Source of the DNA: Chthonobacter albigriseus
GTDB lineage: Bacteria > Pseudomonadota > Alphaproteobacteria > Rhizobiales > Pleomorphomonadaceae
Length of the DNA stretch: 64,000 nt
Assembly: GCF_013839445.1 (NCBI RefSeq)
Contig: NZ_JACDIT010000009.1
Coordinates: 1 to 64,000 of the forward strand
Direction: 5' to 3'
The number at the start of each line of letters is the position of its first letter. The stretch's first letter is position 1. The notes beneath the pieces are model-generated. The model worked only from the letters and a program-made list of their open reading frames with translations, did no database searches and had not been told where the DNA came from. This document shows positions 43,472-53,807 of the stretch, one piece after another. The translations under genes and the position numbers were made by a program.

Positions 43472-43531
43472 GGGGTCTCCTCCGGATCGCTTTTCTTGTC
43501 GAGGGCGGAGCCGGGCCCCGCCCGTGCGGCC

Positions 43532-45634
<2,103 letters not shown>

Positions 45635-45737
45635 CGGCGTCCTCCATGTCACATCATCGGGCGGTCTTCGCTGGGCCGAAATGCGCCCCAGCCCTTGCCG
45701 CCGGTCGCGTCCAGATATCGCGCAAGCCAAACAGCCA

Positions 45738-45743
45738 TGTCAA
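45738..45743 (-). promoter_or_regulatory. Possible -35 element for rhaD-rhaI
   Basis: TTGACA on the reverse strand, about 95 bases before the rhaD start; the matching -10 is weak (GATATC about 19 bases on). It lies right next to the direct repeats that probably bind the DeoR regulator. Confidence 0.35.
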
Positions 45744-45750
45744 TCGTATC

Positions 45751-45801
45751 TGATCATTATTCGTCATATTGCACCGCAACATGATCATTTTTGACGGAAC
45801 C
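45751..45801. promoter_or_regulatory. Direct repeats TGATCATT, likely DeoR-type (RhaR) operator
   Basis: TGATCATTATTCGTCAT at 45751 and TGATCATTTTTGACGG at 45782 are direct repeats 31 bases apart, that is three helical turns. They lie between the outward-facing promoters of rhaD and rhaR. DeoR-family repressors typically bind such repeats. Operator function is inferred. Confidence 0.55.
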
Positions 45802-45804
45802 TGA

Positions 45805-45833
45805 TTGACAGATCGCACCTATATCGATTTGAT
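45805..45833 (+). promoter_or_regulatory. Candidate sigma-70 promoter of rhaR
   Basis: TTGACA (45805-45810) and TTTGAT (45828-45833) are separated by 17 bases, about 20 bases ahead of the rhaR start codon. The -35 is a perfect consensus match and the -10 is moderate. Confidence 0.5.
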
Positions 45834-45854
45834 GACGACCAAGGGAGCAGCAGA

Positions 45855-46667
45855 ATGCACGAACGTGAGCGTCACCGGCTCATTCTCAGCGCCATCCACG
45901 AACGGCCGATCGCGACGGTGCAGGACATCGTCGAGCTGACTGGCGCGTCCGAGGCCACGATCCGGCGCGACATCGCCGCGCTCGCGCTGCAGAACCGCCT
46001 TCGCAAGGTGCGCGGCGGCGCCGAGGCGCTGCATCCGCCGCAGATCGGCACGCTTGTCGCCCGTCCGTTCCGCGTCGATGAAACGCTCAACACCGCTCAG
46101 AAACGCGCAATCGCCCGCGAGGCCGTGCGCCTCTGCCAGGACGGCGAAGCGATTATCATCAACGGCGGCACCACCACCTTCCAGATGGTCCACCACCTCG
46201 CCGGCCGCCGGCTGCAGGTTCTGACCAACTCGTTCCCGATCGCCGAGCACCTGGTCAAGCACTCCAAGTGCACGGTGATTCTGCCGGCCGGCGCCGTCTA
46301 CCGCGAGCAGAACATCATCCTCTCGCCCTTCGAGAACGACGGCATCGCCCACTTCTACGCCCGGCGCATGTTCATGAGCGCGCGCGGTATCTCCGCGCTC
46401 GGCATCATGGAGCAGGACAGCCTGATCATTCAGTCCGAGCAGCGGCTGATGCGCCAGGCCGACGAGCTCGTGCTGCTCGTCGACAGCTCCAAGTTCCAGA
46501 ACCGCTCCAGCCTCATCCTCTGTCCGCTGGAACGCGCCACCACCATCATCACTGACGACGGCATCACCGACGAGGCCCGCCGCCTCGTCGAGAACGCCGG
46601 CACAGATCTCGTCATCGCCGGCATCAACCCGGTGGAGGACGCCCTGGGATCCTCGTCCGTAGCCTGA
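45855..46667 (+). CDS. rhaR: DeoR/GlpR-family regulator of rhamnose genes
   Basis: A 270-residue DeoR regulator. The N-terminal HTH (VQDIVELTGASEATIRRDIAAL, about residues 21-42) and KVRGGAEAL hinge are typical. The C-terminal sugar-phosphate sensor domain begins near residue 75 and contains INGGTTTFQMVHHLAG and VDSSKFQNRSSLILCPL. It heads the rhaSTPQ operon and is divergent from rhaD, as in other rhizobial rha loci, so its effector is probably a rhamnose pathway intermediate. Confidence 0.92.
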   Translation: MHERERHRLILSAIHERPIATVQDIVELTGASEATIRRDIAALALQNRLRKVRGGAEALHPPQIGTLVARPFRVDETLNTAQKRAIAREAVRLCQDGEAIIINGGTTTFQMVHHLAGRRLQVLTNSFPIAEHLVKHSKCTVILPAGAVYREQNIILSPFENDGIAHFYARRMFMSARGISALGIMEQDSLIIQSEQRLMRQADELVLLVDSSKFQNRSSLILCPLERATTIITDDGITDEARRLVENAGTDLVIAGINPVEDALGSSSVA

Positions 46668-46743
46668 ACCGACAAGCCCGCGAAAGGGCCGCGGCCAGCT
46701 GCTTCCGGCGAGCGATGCATTGTCAATAAGGGAGGAAGAAAGC

Positions 46744-47739
46744 ATGTCACTGTTCCGCAAGCTCGCCGTCACCACGGCGATGGCCGTCGCCCTTCTCGCC
46801 GGCCCCGCCCACGCCGAAAACGTCAAGATCGCCCTTGTCGTGAAGGCGCTCGGCATCGGCTTCTTCGAGGCCGCCAACAAGGGCGCGCAGGAAGCCGCCA
46901 AGGAACTCGGCGACGTCGAGGTCATCTACACCGGCCCGACCGACACCACCGCCGAAGGCCAGATCGAGGTCATCAACGCGCTGATCGCCCAGAAGGTCGA
47001 CGCCATCGCCATCTCCGCCAACGACAAGGACGCCCTCGTCCCGGCCCTCAAGAAGGCCATGGACCGCGGCATCAAGGTCATCTCCTGGGATAGCGGCGTC
47101 GCGCCCGAAGGCCGGCTGATGCACCTCAATCCGTCGTCCAACGCCCTCATCGGCAACATGTGCGTCAAGCTCGCCGCCGACGTGATGCCCGAGGGCAAGG
47201 GCGACTTCGCCATCCTCTCCGCCTCGGCCACCGCCACGAACCAGAACATCTGGATCGAGGAGATGAAGAAGGTCCTGCCGAACTATCCCGGCGTGAACCT
47301 CGTCGAAGTGGCCTATGGCGACGACCTCGCCGACAAGTCCTATCGCGAAGCCCAGGGCCTGCTGCAGAAGTACCCGGACCTGAAGGTCATCGTCGCCCCG
47401 ACCACGGTCGGCATCGTCGCCGCCTCGCAGGCCGTCGCCGACGCCGGCAAGGTCGGCCAGATCTACGTCTCCGGCCTCGGCCTTCCCTCCGAGATGGCCG
47501 GCCACGTGAAGTCGGGCGCCTCCAAGTCCTTCGCGATCTGGAACCCGATCGACCTCGGCTACTCCGCCACGACGATCGCTTACCACCTCGTCAAGGGTGA
47601 CGCCGAAGCCAAGGCCGGCGGCGAGATCCCGATCGGCCGCATGGGCACCGTGAAGCTCGACGACAACGCCGAGGGCGCCATGTCCGACCCGTTCGTCTAC
47701 GACGCGTCGAACGTGGAAGAGTTCGCCAAGATCTTCTGA
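46744..47739 (+). CDS. rhaS: Rhamnose ABC transporter substrate-binding protein
   Basis: A 331-residue periplasmic binding protein of the ribose/rhamnose class, with signal peptide SLFRKLAVTTAMAVALLAGPAHA. Mature motifs include KIALVVKALGIGFFEAANKG, YTGPTDTTAEGQIEVINALI and SANDKDALVPALKKAMDRGI. The ATG at 46744 follows GGGAGGAAG. It is separated from the ATPase gene by a strong stem-loop. Confidence 0.94.
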   Translation: MSLFRKLAVTTAMAVALLAGPAHAENVKIALVVKALGIGFFEAANKGAQEAAKELGDVEVIYTGPTDTTAEGQIEVINALIAQKVDAIAISANDKDALVPALKKAMDRGIKVISWDSGVAPEGRLMHLNPSSNALIGNMCVKLAADVMPEGKGDFAILSASATATNQNIWIEEMKKVLPNYPGVNLVEVAYGDDLADKSYREAQGLLQKYPDLKVIVAPTTVGIVAASQAVADAGKVGQIYVSGLGLPSEMAGHVKSGASKSFAIWNPIDLGYSATTIAYHLVKGDAEAKAGGEIPIGRMGTVKLDDNAEGAMSDPFVYDASNVEEFAKIF

Positions 47740-47749
47740 TCTCCCGAAC

Positions 47750-47784
47750 CGGGTGGGCGCCGGACCCTAGCCGGCGCCCACCCG
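47750..47784 (+). other. Strong intercistronic stem-loop after rhaS
   Basis: CGGGTGGGCGCCGG pairs perfectly with CCGGCGCCCACCCG (14 bp) around a 7-base loop, ten bases after the rhaS stop. There is no T-run. It is well suited to protect the rhaS mRNA from 3' exonucleases, raising binding protein over the membrane subunits. Confidence 0.7.
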
Positions 47785-47840
47785 CCGCCCGAAGGCTCAT
47801 CAGAAGCCGCGGGCCGCCTCGCATCCCCCCGAGTTCCAGC

Positions 47841-49364
47841 ATGAACGCGATGACCGACCCCACGACGGCCCTCACCGCCCCCATCCTGGAAATGCGCGGC
47901 ATTTCCAAGTCCTTCCCCGGCGTGAAGGCGCTCCAGGACGTCTCGCTCGTGCTCCGGCCCGGCCGCGTGACCGCCCTCATCGGCGAGAACGGCGCCGGCA
48001 AGTCCACCCTGGTCAAGATCCTCACCGGCATCTACCAGCCCGACGAAGGCGAGATCCGGATCGACGGCGCGCCCCGCGCCCTGCCCGACGCCGAGGCCGC
48101 CCAGAAGGCCGGCATCACCGCCATCCACCAGGAAACCGTCCTCTTCGACGAGCTCACCGTGGCGGAGAACATCTGGCTCGGCCACGCCCCGCGTAATCGC
48201 CTCGGCCTTGTCGACTGGCGCGCCATGAACGCCCGCGCCGCCGCCGTCCTCCACACCATCGAAGCGCCGATCGACCCGCGCACCCGCCTGCGCGAACTCT
48301 CCATCGGCCAGCGCCACCTCATCGCCATCGCCCGCGCCCTCTCCATCGAGTCGCGCGTGGTGATCATGGACGAGCCCACCGCCGCCCTCTCCCACAAGGA
48401 GGTCCAGGACCTCTTCGACATCGTCGAGATGCTGAAGGCCAAGGGCAAGGCCGTGCTCTTCATCAGCCACAAGTTCGAGGAGGTCTGGCGCATCGCCGAC
48501 GACTTCGCCGTGTTCCGCGACGGCAAGGCCGTCGGCGCCGGCGCGCTCGCCGAGGTCGGCCACAACGACCTCGTCAAGCTGATGGTCGGCCGCGAGGTCA
48601 CCCAGGTCTTCCCCAAGCAGCAGGTCGCCATAGGCCCCACCGTCCTGGAGGTTCGCGACTACAGTCACCCGACCGAGTTCGATTCCGTCTCGCTGACGCT
48701 CCGCCGCGGCGAGATCCTTGGCCTCTACGGCCTCGTCGGCGCCGGCCGGTCGGAGGTCTGCCAGTCGATCTTCGGCGTCACCCGCCCCGCCCGCGGCAGC
48801 CTCGTCCTCGAAGGCCGCGAGATCACGGTCCGCTCGCCCGCCGACGCCATCGCCGCCGGCATCGTCTATGTGCCCGAGGAGCGCGGCCGCCACGGCGCCA
48901 TCACCGCGATGCCGATCGTGGAGAACATCTCCCTGCCCTCGCTCGCCCGAACGGCGCGCAAGGGCTTCATACGCATGGCCGAGGAATTCGCCCTCGCCCG
49001 CCGCTACGCGGAGCGGCTCGACCTGCGCGCCTCCTCGCTCAGCCAGCCGGTCGGCACGCTCTCCGGCGGCAACCAGCAGAAGGTGGTGATCGGCAAGTGG
49101 CTCGCCACCGGCCCCAAGGTCATCATCCTCGACGAGCCCACCAAGGGCATCGACATCGGCTCCAAGGCCGCCGTCCACGCCTTCATGAGCGAGCTCGCCG
49201 CAGAGGGCCTGGCCGTCATCATGGTCTCCAGCGAGATCCCCGAGATCCTCGGCATGTCCGACCGCGTCGTCGTCATGCGCGAAGGCCGCATGGTCGCCAC
49301 CTACGACCGCGCCGGCCTCACCCCCGAAATGCTCGTCCGCTCCGCCACCGGCAACGAGGGCTGA
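47841..49364 (+). CDS. rhaT: Rhamnose ABC transporter ATP-binding protein
   Basis: A 507-residue duplicated ABC ATPase of the RbsA/XylG class. The first half has GENGAGKSTLVKIL and LSIGQRHLIAIARAL; the second has a degenerate Walker A GLVGAGRSEVCQ and LSGGNQQKVVIGKWL with ILDEPTKGID. The asymmetry is normal for this family. A 348-base repeat-rich gap separates it from the first permease gene. Confidence 0.95.
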   Translation: MNAMTDPTTALTAPILEMRGISKSFPGVKALQDVSLVLRPGRVTALIGENGAGKSTLVKILTGIYQPDEGEIRIDGAPRALPDAEAAQKAGITAIHQETVLFDELTVAENIWLGHAPRNRLGLVDWRAMNARAAAVLHTIEAPIDPRTRLRELSIGQRHLIAIARALSIESRVVIMDEPTAALSHKEVQDLFDIVEMLKAKGKAVLFISHKFEEVWRIADDFAVFRDGKAVGAGALAEVGHNDLVKLMVGREVTQVFPKQQVAIGPTVLEVRDYSHPTEFDSVSLTLRRGEILGLYGLVGAGRSEVCQSIFGVTRPARGSLVLEGREITVRSPADAIAAGIVYVPEERGRHGAITAMPIVENISLPSLARTARKGFIRMAEEFALARRYAERLDLRASSLSQPVGTLSGGNQQKVVIGKWLATGPKVIILDEPTKGIDIGSKAAVHAFMSELAAEGLAVIMVSSEIPEILGMSDRVVVMREGRMVATYDRAGLTPEMLVRSATGNEG

Positions 49365-49403
49365 CGAGATGCCGACTTGCCTTCCTCACCGCCACCGATT
49401 ACC

Positions 49404-49434
49404 CGTCATGGTCGGCGAAGGCCGACCACCCACG
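49404..49434 (+). repeat. REP-like palindrome, copy 3 (compensated variant)
   Basis: TGGTCGGC-GAAG-GCCGACCA: compared with the other copies, one C-to-G change on the left arm is matched by a G-to-C change on the right arm, preserving the hairpin. Confidence 0.9.
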
Positions 49435-49475
49435 CATTCCCTCCACGCGCGTGCCCACCCCCTCCCCTCCTCAGC

Positions 49476-49506
49476 CGTCATGGTCCGCGAAGGCGGACCA
49501 CCCACG
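49476..49506 (+). repeat. REP-like palindrome, copy 4
   Basis: CGTCA-TGGTCCGC-GAAG-GCGGACCA-CCCACG, identical to copy 1, followed by CATTTTTCCG. It is paired with the inverted copy at 49563. Confidence 0.9.
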
Positions 49507-49562
49507 CATTTTTCCGCGGAGCATGCTCGTTTCAGTGCCGAACGGGGCGGCACCCACAAAGT

Positions 49563-49593
49563 CGTGGGTGGTCCGCCTTCGCGGACCATGACG
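49563..49593 (-). repeat. REP-like palindrome, copy 5 (inverted)
   Basis: CGTGGG-TGGTCCGC-CTTC-GCGGACCA-TGACG, the exact inverse of copy 4, 56 bases beyond it. Confidence 0.9.
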
Positions 49594-49637
49594 GGTAAGG
49601 GGAGGGTGGACGGGGCCGTGGTTCGTCCGCGTCCCGC

Positions 49638-49667
49638 CGTCATGGTCCGCGCAGGCGGACCACCCAC
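49638..49667 (+). repeat. REP-like palindrome, copy 6
   Basis: CGTCA-TGGTCCGC-GCAG-GCGGACCA-CCCAC with loop GCAG instead of GAAG. It lies 45 bases before the rhaP start. Confidence 0.9.
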
Positions 49668-49712
49668 CCATTCTCCACTCCCCCTCTCTCCCCACCCCCC
49701 AGGCCAGCGCCC

Positions 49713-50696
49713 ATGATCTCCGCCCTTCTCGCCCGTCGCGAAGCCCTGCTCGTGGTGGCCATGGCGATCCTGCTGGTGGCCATCACCAGGCGCTTCCCTG
49801 CCTTCGCCACGCCGGCCAATCTCGCCAACGTCTTCAACGACACGTCGATCCTGATCATCCTGGCCCTCGGCCAGACCGCAGTGATCCTCACCCGTTCGAT
49901 CGACCTGTCCGTCGCCGCGAACCTCGCCTTCACCGGCATGGTCGTCGCGATGCTCAACGACACCCACCCGGACCTGCCGCTGGCGCTGCTGATCGGCCTC
50001 TCCATGCTGATCGGCCTCGTCCTTGGCGCGATCAACGGCATCCTGGTCTGGAAGCTGGATATCCCGCCGATCGTGGTTACCCTCGGCACGCTCACCATCT
50101 ACCGCGGCATGGCTTTCGTCATTTCCGGCGGCGAATGGGTGAATGCCCACGAGATGACGCGCCCCTTCCTGGACACCCCGCGCCAGCTCGTCCTCGGCCT
50201 GCCCGTCCTCACCTGGATCGCGGTCGCCGTCATCCTCGGAGCCTGGGTGATTTTCACCCGCACCGCCGTCGGCCGCGCCTTCTACGCCACCGGCGGCAAT
50301 CCGGTCGCTTCCGTCTACGCGGGCATCGACGTCGGCCGCACCCGCTTCATGGCCTTCTGCCTTTCCGGCCTCGTCGCCGGTGCCTGCGGCTATCTCTGGG
50401 TCGCGCGCTACGCCGTCGCCTACGTGGACATCGCCGGCGGCTTCGAGCTCGACGTGGTCGCCGCCTGCGTCATCGGCGGCGTTTCCATCGCCGGCGGCAT
50501 CGGCTCGGTCGGCGGCGCCGTGCTTGGCGCGCTCTTCCTCGGCCTGATCAAGAACGCCCTGCCCGTGATCGGCGTATCGCCCTTCTGGCAGATGGCCATC
50601 TCCGGCGCGATCATCATCGCGGCCGTGTTCATCAACGCCCGGGCCGAACGCCGCAAGGGCCGCATCATCCTGCGCCAGGTCGGAGCGCCCGCATGA
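49713..50696 (+). CDS. rhaP: Rhamnose ABC transporter permease
   Basis: A 327-residue RbsC-type permease with about ten hydrophobic helices. The segments [25 protein letters not shown] and [22 protein letters not shown] are family hallmarks. The stop overlaps the next permease start as ATGA. The ribosome-binding site is weak, with only CAGG ahead of the ATG, and REP elements lie immediately upstream. Confidence 0.94.
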   Translation: MISALLARREALLVVAMAILLVAITRRFPAFATPANLANVFNDTSILIILALGQTAVILTRSIDLSVAANLAFTGMVVAMLNDTHPDLPLALLIGLSMLIGLVLGAINGILVWKLDIPPIVVTLGTLTIYRGMAFVISGGEWVNAHEMTRPFLDTPRQLVLGLPVLTWIAVAVILGAWVIFTRTAVGRAFYATGGNPVASVYAGIDVGRTRFMAFCLSGLVAGACGYLWVARYAVAYVDIAGGFELDVVAACVIGGVSIAGGIGSVGGAVLGALFLGLIKNALPVIGVSPFWQMAISGAIIIAAVFINARAERRKGRIILRQVGAPA

Positions 50697-51703
50697 CCGA
50701 CGTCCCAACCCATTCGCCTCGCGCCATACCGGATCGCCTGGACACCCGGCTTTCCCGCGGTCTCCGCAGCTGGGAGGCGCTGCTCTTCGCCGTGGCCATC
50801 GCGATCTTCGTCGCCAACGCCTTCGCCTCCCCCTATTTTCTCGATCCCTGGAACCTGTCCGACGCCACCTTCAACTTCACGGAAAAGGCGATCATCGCCA
50901 TCGCGATGGCCTTCCTGGTGATCGCCGGCGAGATCGACCTTTCCGTCGCCGCCATCATCGCGCTCGCCTCCACCGCCATGGGCGCGGCGGTCCAGTTCGG
51001 CATCGGCACGCCTGGCCTCGTCGCCGTCGGCCTTGCGGTCGGCCTCCTCTGCGGCGCCTTCAACGGCCTGCTCGTCTGCCGCTTCGGCCTCCCGTCGATC
51101 GTCGTCACCATCGGCACCATGAGCCTCTTCCGCGGCATCTCCTTCGTCGTCCTCGGCGATCAGGTCTACAAGGGCTACCCCGCCGACTTCGCCTTTTTCG
51201 GCCAGGGCTACGTCGGCTGGGTGATCTCCTTCGAGTTCGTCGCCTTTCTCATCGTCGCGCTCGTCGGCGGCATCGTCCTCCACCGCACCACCTTCGGCCG
51301 CAAGGTCTACGCCATCGGCAACAACCCCCTCGCCGCCACCTTCTCCGGCGTCCGGGTGGAGCGGGTGAAGTTCATCCTGTTCCTGATGACCGGTCTCGCG
51401 TCCGGCATAGCCGCCGTGATGCTGACCTCCCGCCTCGGCTCCACCCGCCCCTCCATCGCCCTCGGTTGGGAGTTGGAGGTGGTGACCATGGTCGTGCTCG
51501 GCGGCGTCAACATCCTCGGCGGATCCGGCACCATCCTCGGCGTGGTCATCGCCGCCTTCGTCATGGGCCTCGTCACCTTCGGCCTCGGTCTTCTCAACGT
51601 GCCGGGCGTCATCATGTCGATCTTCATCGGTCTGATGCTGATCGGCGTCATCGCCATCCCTATCCTCGCCGGCCGCGTCGCCCGCCACCGCAGGAGCGCC
51701 TGA
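50693..51703 (+). CDS. rhaQ: Rhamnose ABC transporter permease
   Basis: A 336-residue second RbsC-type permease. [20 protein letters not shown] and [22 protein letters not shown] correspond to the segments of the first permease. Coupled on both sides: the start overlaps rhaP by four bases (ATGA) and the stop overlaps the mutarotase start as TGATG. Confidence 0.94.
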   Translation: MTDVPTHSPRAIPDRLDTRLSRGLRSWEALLFAVAIAIFVANAFASPYFLDPWNLSDATFNFTEKAIIAIAMAFLVIAGEIDLSVAAIIALASTAMGAAVQFGIGTPGLVAVGLAVGLLCGAFNGLLVCRFGLPSIVVTIGTMSLFRGISFVVLGDQVYKGYPADFAFFGQGYVGWVISFEFVAFLIVALVGGIVLHRTTFGRKVYAIGNNPLAATFSGVRVERVKFILFLMTGLASGIAAVMLTSRLGSTRPSIALGWELEVVTMVVLGGVNILGGSGTILGVVIAAFVMGLVTFGLGLLNVPGVIMSIFIGLMLIGVIAIPILAGRVARHRRSA

Positions 51704-52035
51704 TGCCGGACCGCGCCACCCACGAGAAGATCGCCTTCAAGATGCGCCTGAACACGGGCATGGAGGCCGAGTACCGCCGCCGCCACGACGAGATCTGGCC
51801 GGAACTCTCCGCTCTCCTGAAGGACGCCGGCATCTCCGACTACTCGATCCACCTCGACGGCGAGACGAACACCCTCTTCGCCGTCCTTTGGCGCCGCAAG
51901 GACCACACGTTGGACTCGCTTCCCGACCATCCCGTTATGAAGCGGTGGTGGGCCTACATGGCCGACATCATGGCCAGCCACCCGACGAACGAACCCGTCG
52001 TCCTGCCGCTCCAGACCGTCTTCCACATGGATTGA
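51703..52035 (+). CDS. rhaM: L-rhamnose mutarotase
   Basis: A 110-residue dimeric alpha/beta-barrel enzyme that interconverts alpha- and beta-L-rhamnose (called RhaU in Rhizobium). The catalytic histidine lies in [12 protein letters not shown], and [15 protein letters not shown] and [12 protein letters not shown] are conserved family segments. It is co-translated with rhaQ and followed after seven bases by rhaK. Confidence 0.96.
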   Translation: MPDRATHEKIAFKMRLNTGMEAEYRRRHDEIWPELSALLKDAGISDYSIHLDGETNTLFAVLWRRKDHTLDSLPDHPVMKRWWAYMADIMASHPTNEPVVLPLQTVFHMD

Positions 52036-52042
52036 CGCCGTC

Positions 52043-53413
52043 ATGGCTCCGCGAAACGTCGCCGTCCTCGACATCGGCAAGACCAACGTCAAGCTCGTCG
52101 TCCACAACCTCGTGACGGGCGAGGACGTCTTCGTGCGCACGCGCCCCAACCGCGTGCTCGTCGACGGTCCCTATCCGCACTACGACATGGATGCCATCGA
52201 CACCTTCCTGATCGAGGCTCTGCGCGAAGCCGCCGCCGCCCACTCCGTCGACGCCGTTACCGTCACCACCCACGGCGCTTCCACCGTGCTGATGGCCGGC
52301 GACGATCTCGCCCTCCCCGTCCTCGATTACGAGCACGCCGGGCCGGACAGCCTCGCCGCCGCCTACGATGCGGTCCGCCCGCCCTTCTCCGAAACGGCCT
52401 CGCCGCGCCTTGCCGGCGGCCTCAACGTCGGCGCGCAGTTGTTCTGGCTGCAGCGGACCTTTCCCGATGCCTTCGCCCGTGCGGACACGATCATCCCCTA
52501 CCCGCAATACTGGGCCTGGCGGCTCTGCGGCGTGAAGGCGGCGGAGGCGACCAGCTTCGGCTGCCACACGGACCTCTGGAACCCTGGGGCCCGATCGCCC
52601 TCCAGCCTGATGGTCCGCATGGGTTGGGACCGGCTGCTCCCTCCCTTCCGCTCCGCCTTCGACGCGCTCGGCCCTGTCCGCCCGGAGATCGCGGCCGCAA
52701 CCGGCCTTCCGCCCGATACGCCCGTCCACTGCGGCATCCACGACAGCAACGCCTCGCTGCTTCCGCACCTCCTGACGCGGACGGCGCCCTTCACCGTCGT
52801 CTCCACCGGAACCTGGGTGATCCTCTTCGCCGTCGGCGCGCCCATGGAGGGGCTCGACCCGGCACGCGACACCCTCGCCAATATCGACGCCTACGGGCGC
52901 CCGGTCCCCGGCGCGCGCTTCATGGGCGGCCGCGAGTTCGATCTCCTCACCGACGGCAACCCCGTGCCGCCCGACGCCGACACCGTCCGCGCCGTGCTGG
53001 AACGCCAGGTCATGGCCCTGCCCGCCTTCGTGTCCCACTCCGGCCCGTTCCCCGGCCGCACCGGCCGCTGGACCCACGATCCGGAAACCCTGCCCCCCGC
53101 CGAGCGGACCGCCGCCGCCAGCCTCTACGAGGCGCTGATGACGGCCACCGCCCTCGCCCTCTGCAACGCCGCCGGCCCCACCGTCGTGGAGGGCCCCTTC
53201 GCCCGCAACCCACTCTACGCCGACGCCCTCGCCCGCCTCACCGGCCGCCCTGTCGTCCGCACCGCCGGCTCCACCGGCACCAGCACCGGCGCCGCCCTCC
53301 TCGCCGCCCCCGGCCACCCCGTCGCTACCGGCGCCGAGATCACCGCCGACGGCTCATGGCTCGGCCCCACCTTCGACACCTACGCCACAGCCTGGCACGC
53401 CGCCGCCGGCTGA
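52043..53413 (+). CDS. rhaK: Rhamnulokinase (FGGY family)
   Basis: A 456-residue FGGY sugar kinase. The N-terminal ATP-binding start VAVLDIGKTNVKLVV, CGIHDSNASLLPH and VSTGTWVILFAVG, and C-terminal EGPFARNPLYADAL with TAGSTGTSTGAALLA are visible. It would phosphorylate L-rhamnulose for RhaD. It ends in TYATAWHAAAG-stop; a tandem duplication of these last codons follows downstream (TYGTAWHAAAR-stop), so the present C-terminus may be the product of that event. Confidence 0.94.
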   Translation: MAPRNVAVLDIGKTNVKLVVHNLVTGEDVFVRTRPNRVLVDGPYPHYDMDAIDTFLIEALREAAAAHSVDAVTVTTHGASTVLMAGDDLALPVLDYEHAGPDSLAAAYDAVRPPFSETASPRLAGGLNVGAQLFWLQRTFPDAFARADTIIPYPQYWAWRLCGVKAAEATSFGCHTDLWNPGARSPSSLMVRMGWDRLLPPFRSAFDALGPVRPEIAAATGLPPDTPVHCGIHDSNASLLPHLLTRTAPFTVVSTGTWVILFAVGAPMEGLDPARDTLANIDAYGRPVPGARFMGGREFDLLTDGNPVPPDADTVRAVLERQVMALPAFVSHSGPFPGRTGRWTHDPETLPPAERTAAASLYEALMTATALALCNAAGPTVVEGPFARNPLYADALARLTGRPVVRTAGSTGTSTGAALLAAPGHPVATGAEITADGSWLGPTFDTYATAWHAAAG

Positions 53414-53600
53414 CCGCTCGCCCAATGCCGGCCGCGGACCCTTCTTTCCACCCACCCCAACGCCGTCATGGTCCGCGCAGGCGGACCACACCTACGGCAC
53501 CGCCTGGCACGCCGCCGCCCGCTGACCGCTCGCCCAATGCCGGCCGCAGACCTTTCTTCCCACCACACCTCGGTCGTCATGGTCCGCGCAGGCGGACCAC
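53377..53600 (+). repeat. Tandem 112-base duplication covering the rhaK 3' end
   Basis: Two diverged copies (53377-53488 and 53489-53600) share the last codons of rhaK with its stop, the segment GACCGCTCGCCCAATGCCGG, and a REP palindrome at the right end of each copy. The second copy encodes TYGTAWHAAAR-stop in its first 36 bases. Point differences and one indel show the event is not recent. Confidence 0.85.
53464..53488 (+). repeat. REP-like palindrome, copy 7
   Basis: CGTCA-TGGTCCGC-GCAG-GCGGACCA, truncated on the right where the duplicated unit begins again (no CCCACG). Confidence 0.85.
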
Positions 53601-53605
53601 CCACG
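53575..53605 (+). repeat. REP-like palindrome, copy 8
   Basis: Full element with GCAG loop and CCCACG right flank, then CATTTTACCG, similar to the sequence after copy 4. It is paired with the inverted copy at 53661. Confidence 0.9.
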
Positions 53606-53660
53606 CATTTTACCGGGAGATCTGCTGGCCACGTGGCCCACAAAGCCCCACCCACATATT

Positions 53661-53691
53661 CGTGGGTGGTCCGCCTGCGCGGACCATGACG
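53661..53691 (-). repeat. REP-like palindrome, copy 9 (inverted)
   Basis: CGTGGG-TGGTCCGC-CTGC-GCGGACCA-TGACG, the exact inverse of copy 8, about 55 bases beyond it. Confidence 0.9.
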
Positions 53692-53807
53692 GCGGGAAGG
53701 GCGGAGCGCCTACAAGCAACCGACGATAGCCGCCCGACTGTTTACTACCGACGCCCTCACCCCTACCGCCTACTGCCCACCGCCCACAGCCTCACTCCCC
53801 CTCACCC

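Larger units (their letters stand above)
49365..49712. repeat. REP cluster between rhaT and rhaP
   Basis: Four REP-like palindromes (three direct, one inverted) fill this intra-operon gap, which elsewhere in the operon is at most a few bases. No coding frame of merit is present. One of the copies carries paired base changes that keep the stem intact. Confidence 0.85.
53414..53807. other. Repeat-rich region between rhaK and the SorC-type gene
   Basis: It contains most of the tandem duplication, three REP palindromes, and a short run of heptamer-like units (GCCTACT GCCCACC GCCCACA, about 53767-53790). No gene is seen. The genes on both sides converge on it. Confidence 0.7.
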
